A stretch of DNA of 55,280 bases from Candidatus Omnitrophota bacterium (GTDB taxonomy: Bacteria > Omnitrophota > Gorgyraeia > 2-01-FULL-45-10). Positions 35,247 to 44,423 of the stretch are shown here, in pieces. Where the stretch lies: the NCBI GenBank assembly GCA_018823705.1, contig JAHJHP010000009.1, positions 1 through 55,280 of the forward strand, given 5' to 3'. Position 1 is the stretch's first letter. Each line of letters begins with the position of its first letter. Both the position numbers and the translations under genes were made by a program. The notes beneath the pieces are model-generated. The model ran no database searches. It worked only from the letters and a program-made list of their open reading frames with translations, and was not told the origin of the DNA.

Positions 35247-35657
35247 CTATATCCTTTTATTGATAAGCCTGGATATGTAGGAATAAGAATATATTGAAGC
35301 AAAATGTTTGATCACACCCTTCTTGACAAGATAAATCACAAATAATGCGGCACAAAACAATGATATGGGTATGTAATTGACTTCACCGAGTGTAAGGAGG
35401 CCTATGAAAATATGGCATAGTAAAATTGATATGGCGGACGCCAGTATAAAATATCGCGCCTTACCTCTGCACGCCGAGTAGCTCGATATAAACAGGCGCC
35501 GGCTGTCTGAATTGTGTATAATCTCTCCGGATATGCGGTATATGCTCCGCGCAGAGCCGGCAAAGATCTTGAAGAAGAGGCTTGCAATAAAACAGCTATA
35601 CAGGTCCCTGGTCGCCTTATAACACAAACTCTCTTCCATGAACGCATCGCATTGCAT
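35247..35657 (-). CDS. Small hypothetical membrane protein
   Basis: The 136-residue protein has at least two hydrophobic helices (YFILASAISILLCHIFIGLLTL and YIPISLFCAALFVIYLVKKG) preceded by a basic, Ser/Tyr-rich N-terminal half. I do not recognise the family. Its ATG follows immediately after the stop codon of the DUF4330 gene, and the GT4 gene begins 11 bases after its own stop. The tight arrangement suggests it works with the DUF4330 protein or the GT4 enzyme, perhaps as a membrane-anchoring subunit, which is inference. Confidence 0.6.
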   Translation of the reverse strand: MQCDAFMEESLCYKATRDLYSCFIASLFFKIFAGSARSIYRISGEIIHNSDSRRLFISSYSACRGKARYFILASAISILLCHIFIGLLTLGEVNYIPISLFCAALFVIYLVKKGVIKHFASIYSYSYISRLINKRI

Positions 35658-36191
35658 CTACTTATCTCCGGTACTTATGATTTTACGTACGCTGAATTGG
35701 AGTAAATATTTTTTCGTTTTTAACCCTACGGTGGTCCCAACCCGTATGGGAGTGCCCGAGCCCGCAAGAACAGCATAGACATCGCCTTTTCTTTCGTATG
35801 ATAACAAATCCACCTGAATGGACATGATAATAGCTGTAACGCTTGCGTCTGAGCTGAAGAACAGTTTCTCGCCGTTCTTGGATGTATAAACAACCGCTCC
35901 GGGCCGCCGCTCTTCCTTTTTAATCGAAACTTTTTCGACCCTGGCTACGACAAGTCCGTCATCATTGTATGCCTCGTCGCCCTCTTTCACAAGATCGGCC
36001 AGGTAAGGAGGAAGTTCTGCTACCGCAATGCAGCGTGTGTGCAAAATTTTTACATTGACCCATGATGGATCTTCGGCCATCCGGATCCATTTATACACAA
36101 AGAATATGGACAGTACCAGCATCAGAATAACAAACAGGTCAAAAACGTTTATCATCCCGAACAACTTTCCCTTTTTATCGATAAATTTCAT
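35658..36191 (-). CDS. DUF4330-type membrane-anchored protein
   Basis: The 177-residue protein opens with DKKGKLFGMINVFDLFVILMLVLSIFFVYKW, where a glycine/aspartate-rich start leads into one membrane helix. The rest is a beta-rich soluble domain. This layout and the K-GKLFG-IN-FDL opening are those of the DUF4330 family, known from bacterial capsule and exopolysaccharide loci but without a proven function. The domain has VEKVSIKKEERRPGAVVY and ends KYLLQFSVRKIISTGDK. It is coupled to the hypothetical membrane protein downstream and the GT4/DUF218 fusion upstream. Confidence 0.8.
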   Translation of the reverse strand: MKFIDKKGKLFGMINVFDLFVILMLVLSIFFVYKWIRMAEDPSWVNVKILHTRCIAVAELPPYLADLVKEGDEAYNDDGLVVARVEKVSIKKEERRPGAVVYTSKNGEKLFFSSDASVTAIIMSIQVDLLSYERKGDVYAVLAGSGTPIRVGTTVGLKTKKYLLQFSVRKIISTGDK

Positions 36192-36215
36192 GTTTAACCT
36201 CGTTTGTTGATGGTC

Positions 36216-38063
36216 TCATATATACTTTCTGAGCTTATAGTAAAATATCGCCGCATATTCCTGAATTATACCCTCGATCTGTTTAAACGTAACACGAGGG
36301 CCTTTCGCATAATATTCGCTCTCCTCGACCGGAATATAGAGAACTTTGGAATCGCTTAGATATTTATCGCACAGAAACTTCAGTCTCAGCATGTGATAGG
36401 GAGAGCTTATCACTATGATCTTCTTCCATCCGTTCTTTCCCGCAAGATCCTTAAGGTGTAGAATCATTTCATACGTATTATGCGATGCATCATCTATGCT
36501 GATAGCTTGATTGCTTACTCCCATGTTAACGGAGAGCGCTTTCATAACATGGGCTTCCTGCATCAAATATTTGTATCCACTTGAATACAGGATATGATCC
36601 GCAAAATGCTGATTATACAGCTTCACCGCCGTCTCTACACGCTCCTGATACCCCTGGCCTACTTTACCTGATTCTCCCACACCGCCTCCCAGGGCGATTA
36701 TGACATCTGAGCGCTGGGGCACGCTCGAGATCTGCAGTGGTTTTGCAATGAACCATATGAATGGAGAGTGGAACATCACAACGTAAATAATGCCAAAGGC
36801 TATCACGACAGGCATGAGCCTGTTCTTCGTCCGCTTATAGAGTCGTGACAGGTTCACCTTCCAGTTTGTCTCTCTTTGTTCCGCCTTTTTACGCTCAACG
36901 ACCTCTATCAGCGATGACATCTGTTCGATCCTGGTCGACCAGGAATTTTTCTTAGCCGCATCGATCGCAAGCGCCGCCTCTTCTTCTCCGGCAGGACGGT
37001 CTATCGCCTGTCTTACATTTTTGGAAAAATCATCCCGTGAGCCGGATATCCTGATTATACCGTTGTTTTCTTTATTGAATTTTCTCACTTCAGGAAGATC
37101 CGTTGAAACAACCGTCTTACCTACCGCAAGATATTCATTGAGCTTGGTCGGATACACATTTTTTGTGTACTCTGTCAGCTTATACGGAATCAGCGCGACA
37201 TCAAATTCCTTTACATACATCGGCAGCTCTTCCGCCTTCTTCTGTCCCAAAAAAAAGACGTTGGGCAGATCCCCCAGCATCTTGATATCGGACTGAATCG
37301 GTCCGCAAAAGACAAACGATACGTCTCGGTTTGCTTTCGCGATATGCCGCACAAGCTCAAAGTCTATCCATTTATGGATCCCGCCGATATATCCGGCTAT
37401 TGGCCTTATAATTTTTTTTATGTCGGACGGCGTCGGATGTGTCCCGTGAAGAACACCCTTGAACTTTTCAATATCGACACCGAAAGGAAAATAGTGCACT
37501 TTGTCGTCATGCCGCGAACAATGCTTAAAAAGCGCTTCGCTTGTAACGAAAACAAGATCTGCTTTGTTTATTAGAAGGCTTTCCGTCTCCCTTATCTTCC
37601 TTGCATCACGAGAGCTCGCCTGAAATGAGTCTATGCAGTAATACACCAGGACCTTCGGCTCTATCTTCTCTATGAGGTCAAGGCTAAGGCCCGTAGGAAG
37701 AAATGCCCATACTATCGGCTCGGAAAAACCCACTGTCCTCAGCCACTTAAAAAGGACGGAGAACATCAGCTTTTTATTTATGAATCTGGCTATCCTCAAA
37801 TACGGGAACGGCAGCACAAGCGGAGAGTACACATATAGCCCGTCCTCTATCTTTCTGATGCCGTGAAGTCCCCTTTTCCAGTTGGCGATGCGCCTCTTGA
37901 TCCTTCCGAGATCTCTTATCCGTGGGGCACGCACACCGGTATTCTCAATGAAAAGGACTCTGTTACCGTTCCTGGCAAACCGCGTCATTATCTCCTGATG
38001 GCCCTGCCACAAGAAATCCCAATCGATACTGGATACGCAAATTATATCCTGGTTCTTAAGCAT
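36216..38063 (-). CDS. Fusion: GT4-like glycosyltransferase + membrane helix + DUF218 (YdcF/SanA) domain
   Basis: The 615-residue protein has three parts. Residues 1 to about 390 are a GT-B glycosyltransferase that opens ICVSSIDWDFLWQGHQEIM and contains PTKLNEYLAVGKTVVSTDLPEV. Residues about 420-440 form one membrane helix (VVIAFGIIYVVMFHSPF). Residues about 449-615 are a DUF218 domain: IIALGGG, LYSSGYKY, DDASHNTYEM and SSPYHMLRLKFL. DUF218 proteins such as ElyC, SanA and YdcF are known envelope proteins linked to undecaprenyl-phosphate or peptidoglycan metabolism. The two domains would lie on opposite sides of the inner membrane. The promoter at 38090-38118 and a GGAGAGGAAC ribosome-binding site precede it. 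Confidence 0.88.
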   Translation of the reverse strand: MLKNQDIICVSSIDWDFLWQGHQEIMTRFARNGNRVLFIENTGVRAPRIRDLGRIKRRIANWKRGLHGIRKIEDGLYVYSPLVLPFPYLRIARFINKKLMFSVLFKWLRTVGFSEPIVWAFLPTGLSLDLIEKIEPKVLVYYCIDSFQASSRDARKIRETESLLINKADLVFVTSEALFKHCSRHDDKVHYFPFGVDIEKFKGVLHGTHPTPSDIKKIIRPIAGYIGGIHKWIDFELVRHIAKANRDVSFVFCGPIQSDIKMLGDLPNVFFLGQKKAEELPMYVKEFDVALIPYKLTEYTKNVYPTKLNEYLAVGKTVVSTDLPEVRKFNKENNGIIRISGSRDDFSKNVRQAIDRPAGEEEAALAIDAAKKNSWSTRIEQMSSLIEVVERKKAEQRETNWKVNLSRLYKRTKNRLMPVVIAFGIIYVVMFHSPFIWFIAKPLQISSVPQRSDVIIALGGGVGESGKVGQGYQERVETAVKLYNQHFADHILYSSGYKYLMQEAHVMKALSVNMGVSNQAISIDDASHNTYEMILHLKDLAGKNGWKKIIVISSPYHMLRLKFLCDKYLSDSKVLYIPVEESEYYAKGPRVTFKQIEGIIQEYAAIFYYKLRKYI

Positions 38064-38089
38064 GTTCCTCTCCGTTATCTGAAGGAAGT

Positions 38090-38118
38090 ATTATATTATA
38101 TAATGGGCGGTATTACAA
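38090..38118 (-). promoter_or_regulatory. Promoter-like sequence upstream of the GT4-DUF218 fusion
   Basis: On the minus strand TTGTAA (38118-38113) is followed after 17 bases by a perfect TATAAT (38095-38090). A second overlapping TATAAT is at 38100-38095. The gap of 81 bases between genes is longer than the typical gap here, and the ribosome-binding site follows at normal distance. The -35 match is only four of six. Confidence 0.5.
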
Positions 38119-38144
38119 TACAGAAGGCGCAGAAAGGTGGGATT

Positions 38145-39038
38145 TCATATCTTTAACAATCCGCTGACAAAACCAGCCAAAGCGCCCTTTGCCCTGTTTA
38201 AATATCGCTTATCCATACCCATAAAACCTCTGACGATATTATTCATGAGTATACCAAAAAGCGCCCAATAGCAAAGAGGCAGCGACAATTCCGGGTTCTT
38301 ACGCACAAAGTATAATCTATTTACAAATTCCATCTTTCCCAACGTGAAGCTGAAGTCCGGATCTTCTAACTTATTAAGATGTAAGACTTTAGCTCCGGAT
38401 ACGACATACATCTTATACTTCTTACTTACCCTGTAACTGAAGTCGACGTCCTCATAACGCGAATAACCGGAGAACCATTCATCGAAAAAGAATTCACTAA
38501 ATACCTCTCTACGGTAAACCATAGCGCACCCCGCAAGCCAATCCGCCGGCAAGGTTTCATTCACAAATGAGACCTTGCCCTGAAATCCCGAGCGAAGTAT
38601 CTTGTTGGGCTTGTTTGTATTGACAAAAAAGAAGCGCTCGAAAAATGTCGGGGCCTTATATATCTCGCTCACCAGATTAAATGATGCGCCGCCGACCTCC
38701 GCCAACGCGCCCTCCCAAAACTTCATCATGTTTCTTAGGCATCCCTCTTCGAGAATAATATCATCGTCGAAGAACGCGATAAGCGTCACGTCTTTAATAA
38801 GATGCCGTATACCCGCATTCCTTTGGACAGTCAATGATGGGGGGAATATTCTCAGGTATTCCACTTTAAAGCCTCGAAAATTATCGATGAGATCCTTGAT
38901 AGGAGCAGCGCCGCCGTCTACAACAACTACTCTATCCGGATGGTAATCCTGTTCCGAAATGCTTTTTAAGGCGCGTATAAGGTCGTCCGGCCTGTCTTTT
39001 GTAGGTATGATTATCCCCAGCTTCTCTTCCCGTGGCAT
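38145..39038 (-). CDS. GT2 glycosyltransferase
   Basis: The 297-residue GT-A enzyme opens LGIIIPTKDRPDDLIRALKSI and has VVDGGAAPIKDLI, FFDDDIILEEGCL with the acidic motif, and GYSRYEDVDFSYRVSKKYKM close to residue 200. The C-terminal 60 residues have one weakly hydrophobic stretch (LSLPLCYWALFGILMNNIV). This resembles the GT2 enzymes that add hexoses or rhamnose to O-chains. The gene directly upstream (39043) encodes a SPASM radical SAM protein 4 bases away. Sugar unknown. Confidence 0.85.
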   Translation of the reverse strand: MPREEKLGIIIPTKDRPDDLIRALKSISEQDYHPDRVVVVDGGAAPIKDLIDNFRGFKVEYLRIFPPSLTVQRNAGIRHLIKDVTLIAFFDDDIILEEGCLRNMMKFWEGALAEVGGASFNLVSEIYKAPTFFERFFFVNTNKPNKILRSGFQGKVSFVNETLPADWLAGCAMVYRREVFSEFFFDEWFSGYSRYEDVDFSYRVSKKYKMYVVSGAKVLHLNKLEDPDFSFTLGKMEFVNRLYFVRKNPELSLPLCYWALFGILMNNIVRGFMGMDKRYLNRAKGALAGFVSGLLKI

Positions 39039-39042
39039 TAAC

Positions 39043-40149
39043 TTATCCTTTCAATGCGGTTCGAACATTTACTATAAAACCTTTCATTATAAGGCCGGGT
39101 GTATGCCACACGTTGAACATATAACCGCAGGAGCATCCCGGGCATTTTTTATAAAACATCTTTTTCTTAGCGCTCCTGTATCGATCGGTCTTTTTCAGGC
39201 GGCCGAACGGCATCTCCCTCAGGTTACCGAACGTCCCCATAGAAAGACACCCTCCAAATACATTGCCATACGGGTCTACATATATCCTGTCCTGTGAAAC
39301 AACGCAGGGTATATTCTCCTGACGCGGATCTGTGAAATATCTGGCTATAAAATCTACGCCCGGGTAGTTCAGGATGAGCGAATGGGGCTTCCGGACCATC
39401 TCGTTTTTTACATATTCAAGCAACGCTGCAAGCCGCTTCATGTCCTCTGAACCATATATCCATAACCTCTGCTCATTCTCCGGCAGGTTAAATATCGCGG
39501 ATGTCTTGTCCAGTGGACATATCGCGACAGGTAGCCCGATCGACTCCGCGAACTCCTTCACATCCCTGAAAAGATCTATATTCTCTTTCATCAGTGTAAA
39601 GTTAATGTAGGCGTCTATCCCTCGTGTCTTCTTTGCTTCCGCAATCGCCGCGGCCGCGCTTTGCAACTTCTTAAATGAGCCAGGCGCCCCTCTTATCTTC
39701 TCATAGCGCTCACCCAGAGCATCTATCGACAACGCCACGGACCTCAGGCCGGCATCGATCATGCCGCATAGCGTACCGCTATCAAGAAGCATGCCGTTTG
39801 TAGTCATCCCGACAGTAAACCCTTTTATGGCGCAATAAGAGATCAGATCCTTAAGATCCCCGCGCAGCAGCGGCTCACCTCCTGTAAAATGTATATTCCT
39901 GAAACCATTCTTCTGTAAATCGTCCACTATCTTCTTCCAACCCGCAAGGTTCAGCTCCTCGCCCGGCTTCTCTCTCCACTGCTTACACATTAAGCACTTC
40001 AGGTTGCAGCGGTTAGTAATCATTATATTGCAGGAGCTTGGCTTGATTTCGAAAACGTGATAGAGCGCCGGCATAGCGCATAATAACCCTGTCTTCGCAA
40101 CGTCAGGCATATATTTTAAAATAAGTTTCCTGAGACGCCTAAATATCAT
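39043..40149 (-). CDS. SPASM-type radical SAM protein
   Basis: The 368-residue protein has the radical SAM cluster motif CNLKCLMC (C48, C52, C55) and FTGGEPLLRGDL. The C-terminal SPASM-type auxiliary cluster is suggested by CVVSQDRIYVDPYGNVFGGC and CPGCSCGYMFN. No cobalamin domain is present. The family includes peptide-modifying enzymes and enzymes that alter sugars or lipids. Neighbouring GT2 and B12-type radical SAM genes point to a glycan substrate. No precursor peptide was seen next to it, which argues against a RiPP role. The start is the ATG at 40149. Confidence 0.85.
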   Translation of the reverse strand: MIFRRLRKLILKYMPDVAKTGLLCAMPALYHVFEIKPSSCNIMITNRCNLKCLMCKQWREKPGEELNLAGWKKIVDDLQKNGFRNIHFTGGEPLLRGDLKDLISYCAIKGFTVGMTTNGMLLDSGTLCGMIDAGLRSVALSIDALGERYEKIRGAPGSFKKLQSAAAAIAEAKKTRGIDAYINFTLMKENIDLFRDVKEFAESIGLPVAICPLDKTSAIFNLPENEQRLWIYGSEDMKRLAALLEYVKNEMVRKPHSLILNYPGVDFIARYFTDPRQENIPCVVSQDRIYVDPYGNVFGGCLSMGTFGNLREMPFGRLKKTDRYRSAKKKMFYKKCPGCSCGYMFNVWHTPGLIMKGFIVNVRTALKG

Positions 40150-40186
40150 CCGCTGGCCTCGTATATGAAGAATTTGATCGAGAACA

Positions 40187-41707
40187 CTATTTTCTTAACG
40201 CAACTTTCCTGAATCCGGTATTAAAGAATGACGACATCATTCTGATTGTCGAAAACACATTGCAATCGAACGAAATAAAGATCATGACTATCCATACGAA
40301 TGGTTCCACTATAAATAGTGCTGGTAAAAATACCAGATTTATACAAAAAGAGAGCTTCCCTTTTCTGTTATTAACTAGCCACATAATAAATCTGCCGGGC
40401 AGCAGCGGAGTTAACCTGATGACCTTATTTAAATATGTATTAGAATATTTTGTATAGCTCTTCTTTCTCGGGTCTTCGAACAGTATTCTGTCTTTTGATG
40501 CCTTTTCGTATATCTCTGTACCGTAATAAAAACACAGTGAAAATAATTGCAGCATGAAAGGCCTGGGTATCTTCAGGAGAACTTTTATCGTCTCAATAAC
40601 ATCACTTTCTGTTTCGTAAGGATTGTCAAGAATAACGTCATAAAGACAGGGGATATTGAATTTCTTTATTTGCAGCGCTGCCGTAACGAATGTCTCGTTC
40701 GACATAAATCTTCTGTAAATTTCCCGATTGATTTTTTGAGATCCCGTCTGAAGCCCCATGGTGATCCAGGACAACCCTATCTTCCTGAGCATAGATAACT
40801 TTTCTTCATTTACGTTATTTGGAGCAGTGCTGCAAACAAATCCTTTACCGCCTATCGCTTTCTTATACTGATCCGCAAAGTCTTGCATCCATTTGATATC
40901 CGAGTAAAAGAAGTTTTCATCCTGTATACTAATGTAGATAATATCCGGATATGCCGCGACCGCCATCGTTAATTCTTCGATGATATTGTGAACCGAGCGA
41001 TGTCTTACCTTGCTCGTTCCATATAGTTTGGCATAAAAGCTGTTGCTGCAATACGAACATGAAAAAGGGCACCCCCTCGACGATAATAAGCTATAAAATT
41101 TTCCGGAATACCTGGCGTATTTCTCAAAAATTGATTTATTCATCTCGCGAATTCGATTTTTATGCAGAATAAATGAGTCAGACGGCATATGCTCGGGGAA
41201 AGGCAGAATATCAAGATCATCGATATAGGGACGCGCCTCATTAATGACGATTTTATCCCCTGTTTTATAAGCCAGGTTTAAGATACTCAATGTTGGTTTA
41301 TTCGCGAATACCGCTTCTACATACTCCATAAATGCAACCTCAGATTCCCCCATAAAAACAAAATCGGCATATTCCAGGCATTGGGCAGGAGCAATAGACG
41401 GATGTATGCCGCCCCACACGACGGTTAGTCCCGGGAATTCATTTTTGATAAAAGACGTGAATTCTTTTGCATAAAAAAATTCGTCAGACATCAAACTGAT
41501 ACCCATAACGGCAGGGTTAATATCTTTTATGAATTTTGCTATCTTGTAATTATCATTCTCCCTGTAATGAGGCAGAAGCAGCATATAGGACTCGATTTTG
41601 TGCCCTCTTAAATATGAGTGAATGTATTTTAATCCGACTACGTCTGTATTGTCCTGAAATGTTACCAGGAGCACTTTATTTGTTTTATTGTTCATTGGAT
41701 TATTCAT
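40187..41707 (-). CDS. B12-binding-type radical SAM protein, AT-rich
   Basis: The 506-residue protein has a cobalamin-type N-terminal domain (VLLVTFQDNTDVVGLKYIHSYL, VVWGGIHPSIAPAQC) and the radical SAM motif RGCPFSCSYC (C213, C217, C220), then IQDENFFYSD and GLQTGSQKINREIY, a slight variant of the usual GxESGS. The C-terminal region has two hydrophobic stretches (LVFLPALFIVEPFVWIVMIF) that may attach it to the membrane, which is unusual in this family. The gene looks richer in A and T than its neighbours. Its ATG overlaps the stop of the GT39-like gene by one base. Substrate unknown. Confidence 0.88.
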   Translation of the reverse strand: MNNPMNNKTNKVLLVTFQDNTDVVGLKYIHSYLRGHKIESYMLLLPHYRENDNYKIAKFIKDINPAVMGISLMSDEFFYAKEFTSFIKNEFPGLTVVWGGIHPSIAPAQCLEYADFVFMGESEVAFMEYVEAVFANKPTLSILNLAYKTGDKIVINEARPYIDDLDILPFPEHMPSDSFILHKNRIREMNKSIFEKYARYSGKFYSLLSSRGCPFSCSYCSNSFYAKLYGTSKVRHRSVHNIIEELTMAVAAYPDIIYISIQDENFFYSDIKWMQDFADQYKKAIGGKGFVCSTAPNNVNEEKLSMLRKIGLSWITMGLQTGSQKINREIYRRFMSNETFVTAALQIKKFNIPCLYDVILDNPYETESDVIETIKVLLKIPRPFMLQLFSLCFYYGTEIYEKASKDRILFEDPRKKSYTKYSNTYLNKVIRLTPLLPGRFIMWLVNNRKGKLSFCINLVFLPALFIVEPFVWIVMIFISFDCNVFSTIRMMSSFFNTGFRKVALRK

Positions 41708-43563
41708 CAGTCACTGATCTCGTGTATGAAAAATTTCTCACCGGGGGTCCTGCGATATCCTATTCCACTGTCGTCAAACACTTTTATCAGCCGCAACTTC
41801 TTCTCCGGCAACACCGTTTCGATATCAAATGCACCGACTGTGCCATCCGGAGTCTTTCTGTGATATATATATCGCGGGCTATATTCGCGAATTAACTTTC
41901 GCAGCTGAGCCTCCTCATCCTTCCCGTTCCAGTGAAGTCTCCTTACGTTCTTATATTCCTCCGGCACGTAAACTTGCATATGATGCTGAGCGACGATCCT
42001 GGCGTCGGGGGGAACGTTCACCCTCCACCATCGCGCTATGGTAAAAACCGTGTCTTCACGTTGTCGGACTTTGTACAGATTGGATCGCGCCATATCAATA
42101 CCATAAACGCCTATATCGGCCAATAGTATTATGTACACGAGCAAACACAAATACTTTCTATTTATCTTTGTAAATATTTCGGCTGCCTGGACAGCCAGTA
42201 TCGCTGCAACCATAAAGAACGGGAGCATGTGATGGCCCGCAAGCCTGCCCATGGTGAATATCGAAGCAAAAAACGGCAGAAGAAATATAAGTAAAACGCA
42301 TCTCTTGTAGCGTCCTGCTCTATCGATAGCGCCGCCTCTCTCAAAAAGGCGCGTCTCGTTAATGATATATAGCCCGATAAACGTAAATATTACCGGATCG
42401 AACGAAATGATCTTTTCCCAGACACCTTTAAAAAATACCGTAAAGAACTCCGCCGCGGAGCGGATGCCCTGCACAACCTCGCCGCCGCTGAAGTCCATCC
42501 CGTTATATACGTAGGTATCAATGAAATGGCGTGGCATGGTAAACCATCTGGCTCCGAATACAGCGAAGGATACGCTGAAGACCGCGCCGACGATTATAGC
42601 GTAGGAATTTATACGATTGACATGTTGCATCACTTTGATGACCAAACGATTCTTTGATCGGTTCATGGTAAACATAAGAAATGAGACCGCTATGAGAGCG
42701 GCTGCCGCAAACCATACCAGATAGACGATCTTGTAGAGCGACATGCTTTGAACAAGGCCGTATTCCTGGTACAGGGTAAGGCCGTTGTGGCGCCTGACAT
42801 AAAAGAATATGGCAAGGAAAGGCGCCGCAATCATCGGGATAGACAATAACATCGGGAAGGTCCACGCAAACTTGGCCTCGGCTCTGGTAGTGACAAGTCC
42901 TTTGCCGGGTGCCGCGCGATAAATGTCACCGAGGTAAAGCGCTCCGACAATAACAGGCAGTAGAAAGATCCCTGAAAATTTCACAACCATAGCCGCGGCA
43001 GCGCACGCGACCGCAATCACGACATTACTTCGCGCGGGCTTTTCAACTATCCTGAGGGTATAGTCAAGTCCAACAATAATCAAAAGAAGGACCAGTGGTT
43101 CGGGCTTCAGGCTATTCATGAAATACAGCAACGCCGGCCTCACCGCCAGCAAGGCCACCGCGATAGCCTGACCCCACCCTTTTCCGAAATGTCGTCCTAT
43201 GAGCAGCCATAATGCAACGAGCGCGCCAAGCCACGACAGGAGGTGGATCCAGCGTAATATCAGGACCAGCGTACCCGGTCCTATCTTCATGAATTTTGAC
43301 AATACGGCGCGCGACAGGTCGGCAACATAGACCATCTCGAGTCCGTAATCGATATCCCACTGAAAGCTGTCACGCTTTTCGCCCGAATAGTAATACCACG
43401 CCTCATCCATGAGGCCGCCCTCATCGGCGCTAAAATATGTTATCAGGTCGGGATTCGAGCTGTTATTCGCGATGGTTGGAAATGTAATAGCGAGACTTCC
43501 AATGCATATCAATATCAGTGCTGCCAGGCTAAATTTTGAAGAGATCGAATTATTAGCTTTCAT
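41707..43563 (-). CDS. GT39-like polytopic membrane glycosyltransferase
   Basis: This large membrane protein has roughly a dozen helices. After the first helix (LAALILICIGSLAITFPTIA) a loop contains YFSADEGGLMDEAWYYYSG, in which the acidic residues occupy the catalytic position of PMT/ArnT-like enzymes, and a later helix loop has NSLKPEPLVLLL, a family feature. The last 130 residues are a periplasmic domain (RVNVPPDARIVAQHHMQVYVP). An open frame extends to 43638, but that start would overlap the upstream methyltransferase by 65 bases. The ATG at 43563 leaves a 10-base gap. The downstream radical SAM gene overlaps its stop by one base. Confidence 0.75.
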   Translation of the reverse strand: MKANNSISSKFSLAALILICIGSLAITFPTIANNSSNPDLITYFSADEGGLMDEAWYYYSGEKRDSFQWDIDYGLEMVYVADLSRAVLSKFMKIGPGTLVLILRWIHLLSWLGALVALWLLIGRHFGKGWGQAIAVALLAVRPALLYFMNSLKPEPLVLLLIIVGLDYTLRIVEKPARSNVVIAVACAAAAMVVKFSGIFLLPVIVGALYLGDIYRAAPGKGLVTTRAEAKFAWTFPMLLSIPMIAAPFLAIFFYVRRHNGLTLYQEYGLVQSMSLYKIVYLVWFAAAALIAVSFLMFTMNRSKNRLVIKVMQHVNRINSYAIIVGAVFSVSFAVFGARWFTMPRHFIDTYVYNGMDFSGGEVVQGIRSAAEFFTVFFKGVWEKIISFDPVIFTFIGLYIINETRLFERGGAIDRAGRYKRCVLLIFLLPFFASIFTMGRLAGHHMLPFFMVAAILAVQAAEIFTKINRKYLCLLVYIILLADIGVYGIDMARSNLYKVRQREDTVFTIARWWRVNVPPDARIVAQHHMQVYVPEEYKNVRRLHWNGKDEEAQLRKLIREYSPRYIYHRKTPDGTVGAFDIETVLPEKKLRLIKVFDDSGIGYRRTPGEKFFIHEISD

Positions 43564-43573
43564 GCGCCAGGCC

Positions 43574-44401
43574 TTATCCGTCTTTTTTCTTCCTGCATAC
43601 GACCGTTTGAAGTATACCAAAGCGCGACGGAAACGCAAAGAGCGCCCCTGCCCCGCACATGTAGGCGACCCTCATCAGCGTTCCGCACGACGGATAATTT
43701 ATAGCCCGGAGAGGATAGTTATGGTTCTTCCGGCTAATAACTTCAAGGCCGTGACATTCCAGCAGTTTTCGGAGAGAAGTATTCGTGAAATGATGGAGAT
43801 GCGCCAGCTCATACAGGCCTTCATAGGGGGCCTTGATGCCCATTTTTTTGAGCAAACGGGCCGCGCTATAAAATACTCCACCGGTATTATCGGTCATTAT
43901 CACGAGTATGCCGCCGGGAGCCAGAAGTTCCTTAATATTTTCAATAAATAGGTTAATATCGTCGACATGCTCTATCGCCGCAAGGCTGGTAACAGCATCT
44001 AACTTCATTCCGATATTTTCCCGCAGGATATCTCCCCGCACAAACGCAATGCCGGGATAGCTGTTGGGCCGTAAGTCTATGCCATAGAGATCAAGAGACG
44101 GGTCTTTCTTTCTCAAATATTTGAGGAAGTCCCCCGTACCGCATCCAACGTCAATGAGCTTTAAACCGTCCTTCCTGATCCGCGAGATTACCTGAGAGTG
44201 GATGAAATCGAATAGCCGATAATTGGGGTGATTGAACCAGTTGGCGTGGGTCTCGTAGTAGTCATCAGTATAACGGGTGCGCTGCTCTTCTGTCACAACG
44301 GTGAACGAATGATGGCATTTATTACACCCGTATCTGTTAAGAACACTGTCTTGCAGAACAACGTCTTTATCACTGTTGCAGATGGAGCAGGTTTTCCCCA
44401 T
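43574..44401 (-). CDS. SAM-dependent methyltransferase with N-terminal zinc ribbon
   Basis: The 275-residue protein starts with CSICNSDKDV and CNKCHHSF, a four-cysteine zinc-binding N-terminus, followed by class I methyltransferase motifs LIDVGCGTGDFLKYL, YGIDLRPNS, AIEHVDDINLF and GGILVIMTDNTGGV. The region after residue 190 (YEGLYELAHLHHFTNTSLRKLL) is shared with sugar C- and O-methyltransferases that carry this zinc module. The methyltransferase at 49405-50250 has the same architecture, so the pair are relatives. It is positioned between the amidotransferase fusion and a GT39-like gene. The acceptor is unknown. Confidence 0.87.
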   Translation of the reverse strand: MGKTCSICNSDKDVVLQDSVLNRYGCNKCHHSFTVVTEEQRTRYTDDYYETHANWFNHPNYRLFDFIHSQVISRIRKDGLKLIDVGCGTGDFLKYLRKKDPSLDLYGIDLRPNSYPGIAFVRGDILRENIGMKLDAVTSLAAIEHVDDINLFIENIKELLAPGGILVIMTDNTGGVFYSAARLLKKMGIKAPYEGLYELAHLHHFTNTSLRKLLECHGLEVISRKNHNYPLRAINYPSCGTLMRVAYMCGAGALFAFPSRFGILQTVVCRKKKDG

Positions 44402-44423
44402 GGCGGAGCCTTTCGCAAAAGAT

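Noticed and set aside
39043-40149. RiPP (modified peptide) biosynthesis by the SPASM radical SAM protein
   Set aside because: No short precursor gene, peptidase or peptide exporter is found nearby; neighbours are glycosyltransferases.
43564-43638. Longer N-terminus for the GT39-like gene at 41707
   Set aside because: It overlaps the methyltransferase gene by 65 bases; the ATG at 43563 leaves a normal 10-base gap.
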